Source: Chrysiogenia bacterium (lineage in GTDB: Bacteria; JAGRBM01). Taken from it: 8,721 nucleotides of DNA. The notes below the pieces were generated by a model. That model saw only the letters and a program-made list of their open reading frames with translations. It did not search any database and was not told the DNA's origin. A program made the translations under genes and the position numbers. The stretch lies in assembly GCA_020434085.1 (NCBI GenBank), contig JAGRBM010000141.1, positions 1 through 8,721 of the forward strand. The letters run 5' to 3'. Positions 1 to 5,648 of this stretch are shown here, piece after piece. Numbering within the stretch: the first letter of the stretch is position 1; every line of letters begins with the position of its first letter.

Positions 1-1023
1 GAGGATCTCGACTACGCGGGCAAGCGCGTCGTCATCATCGGAAGCGGCGCGACGGCCGTGACGCTGCTGCCGGCCATGGCCGACAAGACCGCGCACATCA
101 CCATGCTGCAGCGCTCACCGACTTACATGATGTCGGTCCCGGCAAAAGACCCCATGGCCTCGCGACTCAAGGGACTGCTGCCGGAAATGACGGTCTACCG
201 CATGATGCGCGCGCGCAACATCGCCATGCAGCGCTGGAGCTTCGATGCCTCGCGCAGATTCCCCAAACAGGCGCGCAACCTCATTATGAAGTTCGCCCGC
301 AAGCAGCTTGGGCCCGACTTCGACATGCGTCACTTCACCCCCGACTACAACCCCTGGGACCAGCGGCTTTGCGCCATGCCCAACGGCGATTTCTACAAGA
401 CCCTGCGCAGCGGCAAGGGAGAGATCGTCACCGACCACATCGAGAAGTTTACAAAGAAGGGCATTCTTCTGAAATCGGGCAAGGAACTCGAAGCCGATAT
501 CATCATCACGGCCACGGGCCTCGACGTGCAGATGATGGGCGGGGCAAAGCTCACCATCGACGGCGTCGAGCGCCAGGCCAGCGACACGATGATGTACAAG
601 GCCACCCTGCTCGAGGGCGTTCCCAACGCGGGCATCGTCATCGGCTACACCAACGCGTCCTGGACGCTGCGCGCCGACCTTGCCGCCGAGTACGTCTGCC
701 GCCTGCTCAACCACATGGACAAGAAAGGCTACGCCGTCGCCACGCCCGTCGACACCGAGGGCAGCCAGAGCGATGAGACGGTCATGGGCACGCTCACCTC
801 GGGCTACGTCATGCGCGCGGCAGCCAAGATGCCCAAGCAGGGAAGCCACGGCCCCTGGAAAGTCTCCCACAACTACTTCCGCGACATCCCCCTGCTGCGC
901 AAGAGCGCCATGGAAGACGGCTACCTGCAGTTCGAGCGTCCCCGGCCCAAAGTGGCGCCCGCGAAGAAGCCGGCCAGGGCTGCGAAAGCCGCAAGCACCG
1001 AGGCTGCCGCACTGGCCAACTGA
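1..1023 (+). CDS. EthA-like Baeyer-Villiger flavin monooxygenase, 5'-truncated by window edge
   Basis: The gene is open at the left edge in frame 1, and 340 residues are visible before the TGA at 1021-1023. It belongs to the class B flavoprotein monooxygenases, which use FAD and NADPH to insert oxygen into ketones to give esters or lactones, or to oxidise sulfur in thioamides. A second Rossmann motif, GSGATA, lies at visible residues 14-19 and should bind NADPH. YNPWDQRL (116-123), the IITATGLD segment (about 169-175) and a GYTNASWTL segment follow. From memory these closely resemble mycobacterial EthA, of about 490 residues, so roughly the first 185 residues are missing. Those should carry the FAD GxGxxG motif and the FxGxxxHxxxW fingerprint. 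The last 25 residues are a Lys/Ala/Pro-rich tail that looks dispensable. A GTG at 58 is internal and not the start. The family is secure; the natural substrate is unknown. Confidence 0.93.
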   Translation, partial: EDLDYAGKRVVIIGSGATAVTLLPAMADKTAHITMLQRSPTYMMSVPAKDPMASRLKGLLPEMTVYRMMRARNIAMQRWSFDASRRFPKQARNLIMKFARKQLGPDFDMRHFTPDYNPWDQRLCAMPNGDFYKTLRSGKGEIVTDHIEKFTKKGILLKSGKELEADIIITATGLDVQMMGGAKLTIDGVERQASDTMMYKATLLEGVPNAGIVIGYTNASWTLRADLAAEYVCRLLNHMDKKGYAVATPVDTEGSQSDETVMGTLTSGYVMRAAAKMPKQGSHGPWKVSHNYFRDIPLLRKSAMEDGYLQFERPRPKVAPAKKPARAAKAASTEAAALAN

Positions 1024-1052
1024 GCGGATTCACACCGACCCAAAGACCCGAA

Positions 1053-1080
1053 GGGGCGCGGACATTCCGCGCCCCTTTTT
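1053..1080 (+). terminator. Intrinsic terminator of the monooxygenase gene
   Basis: A perfect 9-bp G+C stem (GGGGCGCGG at 1053-1061, CCGCGCCCC at 1067-1075) with a 5-nt ACATT loop is followed directly by five T residues. It starts 30 nt after the monooxygenase stop codon, so it separates that gene from the next one, which then needs its own promoter. Confidence 0.92.
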
Positions 1081-1211
1081 CGTGGGATGGAAAAACCCTT
1101 TTACGAATCTGCGATTTCTTCGTGTACTACACAAGCGCCCGAGAGGGGGTTCAGAGCCAATAATTCGCCGCATATGGGCATCTGACAGGGGTGCGAAGCA
1201 AATGACGCATC

Positions 1212-1239
1212 TTGACAGAGCCGGCCGATTTGGTAAAAA
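1212..1239 (+). promoter_or_regulatory. Probable sigma-70 promoter of the PF10118-type hydrolase gene
   Basis: A consensus -35 box TTGACA sits at 1212-1217. The best -10 candidate is TAAAAA at 1234-1239, with a 16-nt spacer and four of six consensus bases. It lies about 70 nt before the ATG at 1307. The preceding gene ends in a terminator, so a promoter is expected here. The -10 assignment is weaker than the -35 because it falls inside a palindrome. Confidence 0.6.
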
Positions 1240-1250
1240 CTATTTTTACC
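1232..1250. promoter_or_regulatory. 19-bp perfect palindrome, probable repressor operator
   Basis: GGTAAAAA (1232-1239), spacer CTA, TTTTTACC (1243-1250): both 8-bp arms match perfectly. It covers the presumed -10 box and the start of transcription, the usual place for a dimeric repressor of TetR or MarR type. No regulator gene lies beside it in the window, so the binding protein is unknown. The A/T arms stand out from the G+C-rich surroundings. It has no T-tract after it and is not a terminator. Confidence 0.65.
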
Positions 1251-1291
1251 ACGCCGGATCAATGACCCAATCCGACCGGCAGCGGCCAGTT

Positions 1292-1297
1292 AAGGAG
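1292..1297 (+). promoter_or_regulatory. Ribosome binding site deciding the hydrolase start
   Basis: AAGGAG, 9 nt before the ATG at 1307, selects this start over the in-frame ATG at 1262. Confidence 0.75.
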
Positions 1298-1306
1298 CGA
1301 ACCGAG

Positions 1307-2194
1307 ATGGAAACACAGGCTCAGATTCCGACCAGAGACAACACCGAGCAGCAGGGCACCCGGCTTCCGGGCGGGGCGCAGATCGAAGTGCGCAAGATGG
1401 ACCTCAGCGCCATCGAGAACAGTCCGAAGTACAGCCACGGGAACGACCCGGCGCTTACCCACTTCACCTACGCACTCTCGCTGCTCTTTCCCGAGGGCGA
1501 GCTGTTCTTCATGGACTCGGTGCGAAACTACCGAAAAGAAATCACCGACCCCGAGCTCAAGAAGCAGGTCAAGGCCTTCCTGGGACAGGAAGCGCTGCAC
1601 ACCAAGGAACACATCGCCTATAACGACCGGCTCAACCAGTGGGGCATTCCCGTGGGCTGGGTGGATCCCTGGCTCAAGCGCGGCCTGAACCTCGTGCGGC
1701 GCAGCCCCAAGAAGGACCAGCTCGCCGTGACGGCGGCGCTCGAACACTTCACCGCCATCATGGCCAACGAGCTGCTGCAGAACGAGGAACTCCAGGCGGG
1801 CTTCGACCCGGCGCACCGCGCGCTGTGGCTCTGGCACGCCATTGAAGAGACCGAACACAAGGCCGTGGCCTTCGACGTCTACCGCGTCGTCGCCGGTGAC
1901 GGGATCCGCGCCGAGCTGCGCCGCATGCTCACCATGCTCGGCGCCACCGCGGGCATCCTGGCGGCCACGACTTTCCTGCACATCTACCTGATGGCGCGCG
2001 ACGGGCAGCTCTTCAACGTGCGCTCCTGGCTGCACTTCGCCAAGTGGCTCTTCATCAAGCCCGGGCTGTTCGTGCGGCTCATCCCGGCATGGGCGAGCTA
2101 CTTCAAGTGGGGCTTCCACCCCTGGCAGCACGACAACTCACGCCTCATCGAGGGCTGGAAGGCCCAGTACGAAGGCCAGTACGCGGTGGCCTAA
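1307..2194 (+). CDS. PF10118-type predicted metal-dependent hydrolase with ferritin-like metal ligands
   Basis: This 295-residue protein resembles the family annotated as 'predicted metal-dependent hydrolase' (PF10118/COG3687), whose reaction is not established. The ATG at 1307 is preferred because AAGGAG at 1292-1297 lies 9 nt upstream. An in-frame ATG at 1262 lacks a good ribosome site and falls in the leader. Possible metal ligands are E65 (EGELFF), E95-H98 (QEALH), E146-H147 (LEHF) and E181-H184 (EETEH). Their spacing of about 30 and 35 residues within each pair is that of a four-helix diiron protein. Residues about 212-228 are hydrophobic and a second apolar stretch lies near 240-265, suggesting membrane association. 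There is no signal peptide. It is transcribed alone behind an operator-like palindrome. The family call is good; the biochemical role is open. Confidence 0.85.
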   Translation: METQAQIPTRDNTEQQGTRLPGGAQIEVRKMDLSAIENSPKYSHGNDPALTHFTYALSLLFPEGELFFMDSVRNYRKEITDPELKKQVKAFLGQEALHTKEHIAYNDRLNQWGIPVGWVDPWLKRGLNLVRRSPKKDQLAVTAALEHFTAIMANELLQNEELQAGFDPAHRALWLWHAIEETEHKAVAFDVYRVVAGDGIRAELRRMLTMLGATAGILAATTFLHIYLMARDGQLFNVRSWLHFAKWLFIKPGLFVRLIPAWASYFKWGFHPWQHDNSRLIEGWKAQYEGQYAVA

Positions 2195-2200
2195 GGAAGA

Positions 2201-2290
2201 GGGCGAGGCATGCCTTGCCCCTACCCATCCCGCTCCCCCGGTGCCTGGGGAGCTGTCACCGAAGGTGACTGAGGGGGCGCCGGCAGCGCC
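2201..2290. repeat. REP-like cluster of hairpins in the gap after the hydrolase gene
   Basis: The gap 2195-2399 holds no gene. A 20-bp near-perfect palindrome at 2201-2220 (one G-T pair) comes first. Next is GCTCCCC (2232-2238) pairing with GGGGAGC (2247-2253). Immediately after is GTCACC (2255-2260), GAA, GGTGAC (2264-2269), flanked by CCCCC (2235-2239) and GGGGG (2273-2277), which could close a larger structure. A shorter hairpin, GGCGC with GCGCC, lies around 2276-2290. There is no T-tract, so these look more like a dispersed palindromic intergenic element than a terminator. Copies elsewhere in the genome cannot be seen from this window. Confidence 0.5.
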
Positions 2291-2346
2291 GCAACATGAT
2301 CACAAAGCTTGCCGTCATTTCCCCATGGCGGCAGTCGTCGCAAGAA

Positions 2347-2375
2347 GAAGGGGCCCGGCTGATGCGGGCCCCTTC
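2347..2375 (-). terminator. Intrinsic terminator of the lipase gene
   Basis: A perfect 11-bp stem (GAAGGGGCCCG at 2347-2357, CGGGCCCCTTC at 2365-2375) has a 7-nt loop. It lies 24 nt past the lipase stop on the minus strand, and the minus-strand sequence leaving the hairpin is T-rich (TTCTT). It may also stop plus-strand transcripts from the hydrolase, though the plus-strand tail has only a short GCTTT. Confidence 0.8.
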
Positions 2376-2399
2376 GCTTTGGTGCGGTTTGTGTCTGCC

Positions 2400-3311
2400 T
2401 CAGAGTCCCTGGTCACGAAGCTGGCGGGCTACATCGCGATAAAAGCTCTCGGCGTCCCACCATCCGGTGTTGCCCAGCAGGTGGTTCACTTCGTCGAGGT
2501 GGTTGGCGTTGAGATTGAGGTTCTTCTCCTCCCCCCAGCGCGCCGAAGCCACCGAGACAAACCCGTCGTTGGGACCGGAGTGGGCAATCGAACCCAGCAG
2601 CGCGAGGATCGGGTCGAACAGGTCGAGGCTGATCCAGCTCTGACGCGTGCCCGCGTAGCTCCAGTACTTCACGCCCGATACGTTGGGCGTCATGTCGTTG
2701 AAGACGCTCATGCCCGCCGGCGACATGTAGAACAGGGCCGCGGCCGCGTCCTGGGGCAGCTCGGAGTTGCCGTTGATGGCAAAGCCCAGGAAGTTCATGA
2801 ACGAGATGACTGCCTCACCCAGCGCGCCGCCGGGCACGCCCCCACCGCCGCCGAAGATGCCGGCGATGGAGTTGGCAAACTCCGCGCCACGGTGCGGGCT
2901 GGCAATGCTTACAACGGCTGCGACCTTTGAGGCGCCAAGCCGGTGCGTGGTGGCATAGCGCGCATCGATACCGCCGTTGGAGTGACCGATGATGATCACC
3001 TTCTGCGCGCCGGTGATGGCCAGGATCTCCTCGATCTGGTCGGCAAGAATGTTGCCGCGGGCGATCGGGGTGTTGAAGGCCGGCACCTCCGTGGTGAAGA
3101 CGGTGTTGCCGTCTTTTTCGAGGGCGGCGGCAATCTTGTAGAAGTATTCGATCCCCGCCAGCTCATCGAAGCCGAAAGCCCCGTGGGCGAGCACGATGGG
3201 ATATTTCGTCCCCTTGGGCGGGGGCGTGCTGCCGCCGGCATGGGCGGCGAGCGGGTTCATAATCAGCGCTGCAACGAGCGCGGCGAGCAAACTGGGCAAG
3301 ATCTGACGCAT
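2400..3311 (-). CDS. Secreted triacylglycerol lipase, foldase-dependent (Pseudomonas/Burkholderia) type
   Basis: This 303-residue alpha/beta hydrolase should hydrolyse triglycerides or other fatty esters outside the cell. Residues 1-25 form a signal peptide ending in AHA, followed by GG. AHGAFGFD (42-49) is the oxyanion-hole strand, corresponding to the VHGLxGFD segment of family I.1/I.2 lipases. The nucleophile is Ser111 in GHSNGG; the acid is probably Asp249 (PNDG) and the base His271 in HLDEVNH. Asp273 of that motif is a calcium ligand in homologues. Length and order match mature family I lipases. No cysteine is present anywhere, so the conserved disulfide of P. aeruginosa and B. glumae lipases is absent. 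A strong ribosome site (AGGAGGAGG, complement of 3318-3326) supports the ATG at 3311. A Lif-like foldase lies about 2.3 kb away on the same strand. Confidence 0.9.
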   Translation of the reverse strand: MRQILPSLLAALVAALIMNPLAAHAGGSTPPPKGTKYPIVLAHGAFGFDELAGIEYFYKIAAALEKDGNTVFTTEVPAFNTPIARGNILADQIEEILAITGAQKVIIIGHSNGGIDARYATTHRLGASKVAAVVSIASPHRGAEFANSIAGIFGGGGGVPGGALGEAVISFMNFLGFAINGNSELPQDAAAALFYMSPAGMSVFNDMTPNVSGVKYWSYAGTRQSWISLDLFDPILALLGSIAHSGPNDGFVSVASARWGEEKNLNLNANHLDEVNHLLGNTGWWDAESFYRDVARQLRDQGL

Positions 3312-3317
3312 GTGGTT

Positions 3318-3326
3318 CCTCCTCCT
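3318..3326 (-). promoter_or_regulatory. Strong ribosome binding site of the lipase gene
   Basis: The minus strand reads AGGAGGAGG, ending 6 nt before the ATG at 3311. This is the strongest Shine-Dalgarno sequence in the window, as expected for a highly translated secreted enzyme. Confidence 0.8.
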
Positions 3327-3387
3327 GTGGACGGCCCGCGCGTGTTCCGGGGTTGGTGCGCGGTACGGTCCAGTTCCCTGTGGCTTT

Positions 3388-3397
3388 CCACTCTACG
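3388..3397 (-). promoter_or_regulatory. 10-bp element CGTAGAGTGG upstream of lipase, shared with the foldase gene
   Basis: The minus strand reads CGTAGAGTGG, ending 76 nt before the lipase start. The same ten bases occur upstream of the foldase at 6732-6741 on the same strand. The core TAGAGT resembles a -10 box (four of six bases). A matching -35 is poor here (CTGATG at an 18-nt spacer), so this may be an activated promoter or a regulator site. Confidence 0.45.
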
Positions 3398-3406
3398 AAA
3401 AGGCCG

Positions 3407-3429
3407 CCCGCGCCATCAGGTAGCGCGGG
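3407..3429 (-). other. Hairpin with short T-tract on the minus strand, upstream of lipase
   Basis: CCCGCGC (3407-3413) and GCGCGGG (3423-3429) pair perfectly around a 9-nt loop. On the minus strand the hairpin is followed by GGCC and then TTTT, so it could act as a weak terminator of antisense transcription arriving from the foldase side. It lies upstream of the presumed lipase -10, so it is probably not in the lipase leader. Function is inferred. Confidence 0.35.
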
Positions 3430-3472
3430 TCACGAAGGCCCATGACGAAAGTCACGTTTTGAGGGGTGCCCC

Positions 3473-3491
3473 TTGCACAAAGATGGTGCAA
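3473..3491. promoter_or_regulatory. Inverted repeat TTGCAC-N7-GTGCAA in the divergent lipase/regulator region
   Basis: Perfect 6-bp arms (3473-3478 and 3486-3491) flank a 7-nt spacer. The central 17 bp match TGCACC-N5-GGTGCA, the NtrC-type enhancer consensus, at 11 of 12 defined positions. It lies just upstream of the -10 of the response regulator and between the two divergent genes, so it could control either. The binding protein is unknown. The adjacent regulator is of NarL/LuxR type, which normally recognises a different sequence. Confidence 0.5.
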
Positions 3492-3516
3492 ATGGTTCGC
3501 TGACTGGATTCGGGCC

Positions 3517-3522
3517 TATACT
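3517..3522 (+). promoter_or_regulatory. Probable -10 box of the two-component operon
   Basis: TATACT matches five of six consensus bases. No good -35 is present at the right distance (GGTTCG at 17 nt), consistent with a promoter that needs an activator at the palindrome just upstream. Transcription would start near 3529, about 5 nt before the ATG at 3534, giving an almost leaderless message. Confidence 0.45.
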
Positions 3523-3533
3523 GGTGGCTGCAC

Positions 3534-4172
3534 ATGACCATCCGAATCGCCATCTGCGACGACCACCCGTTCTTCCGGGCGGGCCTCTCGGGCGTGCTGC
3601 GCGCCGAGGAAGACCTCGATGTACTGATCGAGGCCGGCAGCATCGATGAGCTCACCTGCGGGCTCGCCAACGTCGATGTCGATCTGGTGCTCCTCGACGT
3701 GGAGCTGCCCGACCAGAGCGGTCTGGATGCGCTGCCCGAGCTCTCCCGCGCCCGGAGGGTGTTGATGCTGAGCGCCTTCGATGACCCGCGCCGGGTACGC
3801 CAGGCCATGCAGTCCGGGGCGCTGGGATTCCTGCGCAAGGACAGCGCGCCGCGCGAGGTGATTCGCGGCATTCGCGACGCCGCCGCGGGCAAGACCGTAT
3901 TGAGTGCGGAGATGGCGATCTCGCTCGCCGAGGCCCTGCGTGCCGATCCCGACGAGCGTGAGTTCCGCCGGCGCGTTGCGGCCTTCACCCCGCGCCAGCG
4001 GGAGGTGCTCGAGCTCATCGCCGAGGGGCACTCCAACCGCGAAATCGCCGACAAGCTCTTTCTCTCCGAGGGGACCGTCAAGAATCACGTCACGAACCTG
4101 CTGCAGTCGCTGGCCCTTCCCGATCGCACGCGGCTGGCAATCCTCGCCAACCGGTACGGCCTGGAGAGCTGA
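3534..4172 (+). CDS. NarL/LuxR-family response regulator
   Basis: This 212-residue regulator has an N-terminal receiver domain and a C-terminal LuxR-type helix-turn-helix. Receiver residues are complete: acidic pair D9-D10 in ICDDH, phospho-acceptor D55 in LLDVELPD, S80 as the switch hydroxyl and K102 in LRKD. The DNA-binding domain starts at FTPRQREVLELIAEGHSNREIA (151-172) and the recognition helix lies around SEGTVKNHVTNLLQ (178-191), typical of GerE/NarL proteins. The ATG is fixed by the family N-terminus (TIRIAICDDH). The ribosome site is weak (GGTGG). The kinase gene begins 3 nt after its stop, so they are almost certainly cognate partners. It diverges from the lipase gene, making that gene a plausible target; this is inferred from position only. 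Confidence 0.95.
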   Translation: MTIRIAICDDHPFFRAGLSGVLRAEEDLDVLIEAGSIDELTCGLANVDVDLVLLDVELPDQSGLDALPELSRARRVLMLSAFDDPRRVRQAMQSGALGFLRKDSAPREVIRGIRDAAAGKTVLSAEMAISLAEALRADPDEREFRRRVAAFTPRQREVLELIAEGHSNREIADKLFLSEGTVKNHVTNLLQSLALPDRTRLAILANRYGLES

Positions 4173-4175
4173 ACA

Positions 4176-5648
4176 GTGGACTGGCTCGTATGGAGCTGGG
4201 ACCTTCTTTCCCGGGTGCTTGCCGGAGCAGGTTTTGCCGCGCCGCCGGAGTTCGTGGTGGGTTGCTACCTGCTGCTGGGTTTCGGAGGCCTCATTCCCGT
4301 TGAGCTCTCCTCGCGCCGTTACTACCACTATCCCTCGGGCCTGGTGGGCGTGGCTGCCTTTTTCATCATGGGGCCGCGGGTGCTGTGGTTGCCGGTGGTG
4401 GCGACCTGCATCTGGAGCGTGCTCTTCCAGGTATTCACCCGCATGGGGGTTCGCTCGCCGGCGCTCAAGCGTCCCTCCCTTCAACCCGAGGCACTGCCTG
4501 TGGCCACGGCAATCGGTGCGGTGTGCATCTTTGCGGGCGACCTCGCGCGCCGCGCGATCGGTGCGGGTGCTTATCCCCTCGACATTTCGGGCGCGCGCGG
4601 CGCGCTGCACTTCGTCCTGCTCTCGGCGATCATGCTGGCAGTGGGGCTCCCGCTGCTCGAAGCCTATTTCTGGTGGTACAGAAAACGCCGCCCCCCGCCG
4701 CCCATCGGCGACATCGAAGCCAAGCTCGGCATGCTCTACCGTGACCACGTGCTCATCGCGCTGCTGGTCGTCATGGGCGGGCCCGTCGCCTACGCGTCCA
4801 TCGTCGCCTACGACCCGCAGGTGCCCTGGCTCTCGCTGGCGTGGATGAGCGTGGGGCTTTTTCTCGCCGGAACCTTCAGCATTCTCAACGAGCGCAAGAA
4901 CCGGATCGTGCGGCTGGTTCGCGAACTCGAACTGAGCCGCCGTCTCATTACCGTGGGCAAGGTCGCCGCGCGCTTTGCCCACCAAACCCGGCACGAGCTG
5001 GGGCTCATCGGAATGAGTCTGCACCAGATCGAACGCCACACACGCGAGCTTCCCGAGCAGGAGCGCGAGCAGGTGCAGGCCGAGCTGGAAAAACTGGAGC
5101 GCATCCAGAATGAGCTGCGCCGCCTGATGAGCGATGCCCTCGGCGGCGGCGAGGAGTTGGCCGATGAAGCCGGGAAGCCCGCGCCGCCCGATCGGGCGGT
5201 CCCCGTTCAGGAGACGCCGGGGGTGATCGAGTTGCTCGAACGCGAGATTCTGCACGTGCGCCCCCGCGCACAGGCGCGCGGCATAAGCGTGTTGCTGGAG
5301 CTGCGCGGCAACGAGGAAATCACTCGCCGGGCCCAAAACGGCGAAAAGCTCGGCCATGCCTTTTTCAATGTGATCGACAACGCAGTGGCCGCCGCAGGCT
5401 CCAAGGTCAGCGTGCGCGTCGAACGAAACGGCGAGAATGCCACACTGGTTCGCATTCTCGACGATGGGCCCGGTATCGACCCGGAGATCTTTGGCCGCGT
5501 TACCCTGCCGTTTTTTTCCACCAAGGAGGACGGCACCGGCATGGGCCTGGCCATCGCATTCGCCGTTGCCCAGGAGGAAGCCGGCAGCCTGAAGCTCCGC
5601 AACCGCCGCGAGGGCGGCCTCGAAGTGACCTTCGAGCTGCCGGACTAG
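4176..5648 (+). CDS. Multi-spanning membrane sensor histidine kinase
   Basis: This 490-residue kinase starts at GTG 4176, 3 nt after the regulator stop, suggesting translational coupling. The first 236 residues are mostly apolar, with about six or seven membrane segments (near 26-42, 55-68, 69-87, 107-121, 144-167, 191-210, 217-236) and no recognisable extracytoplasmic sensor domain, so the stimulus may be sensed in the membrane. The H box is RFAHQTRHEL with H269 as likely phospho-acceptor. A charged helix (about 286-320) follows, as in a dimerisation hairpin. The ATPase domain has an N box (FFNVIDNAVAA, N398/N402), G1 box DDGPGI (429-434), F box (LPFFSTK) and G2 box GTGMGL (453-458), so it looks active. 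The H box resembles HisKA rather than the HisKA_3 type usual for NarL partners. The ligand is unknown. Confidence 0.93.
   Translation: MDWLVWSWDLLSRVLAGAGFAAPPEFVVGCYLLLGFGGLIPVELSSRRYYHYPSGLVGVAAFFIMGPRVLWLPVVATCIWSVLFQVFTRMGVRSPALKRPSLQPEALPVATAIGAVCIFAGDLARRAIGAGAYPLDISGARGALHFVLLSAIMLAVGLPLLEAYFWWYRKRRPPPPIGDIEAKLGMLYRDHVLIALLVVMGGPVAYASIVAYDPQVPWLSLAWMSVGLFLAGTFSILNERKNRIVRLVRELELSRRLITVGKVAARFAHQTRHELGLIGMSLHQIERHTRELPEQEREQVQAELEKLERIQNELRRLMSDALGGGEELADEAGKPAPPDRAVPVQETPGVIELLEREILHVRPRAQARGISVLLELRGNEEITRRAQNGEKLGHAFFNVIDNAVAAAGSKVSVRVERNGENATLVRILDDGPGIDPEIFGRVTLPFFSTKEDGTGMGLAIAFAVAQEEAGSLKLRNRREGGLEVTFELPD

Noticed and set aside
680-1306. Extension of the hydrolase frame upstream to an ATG at 680
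   Set aside because: This would overlap the monooxygenase gene and run through its terminator and the promoter. A good ribosome site precedes the ATG at 1307.
1259-2131. 290-codon minus-strand frame opposite the hydrolase gene
   Set aside because: This is a shadow of the plus-strand gene, without domains or a ribosome site.
3462-3478. Sigma-54 promoter reading towards the response regulator
   Set aside because: GG and TTGCA have the right spacing, but the rest of the -24 element (CACG) is not matched, and the NtrC-like box would overlap the promoter instead of lying upstream. Kept only as a remark.
3516-5357. 613-codon open frame on the minus strand, antisense to regulator and kinase
   Set aside because: It lies wholly opposite two genes with complete family motifs, its sequence shows no recognisable domain, and long antisense frames are common in G+C-rich DNA with third-position bias.
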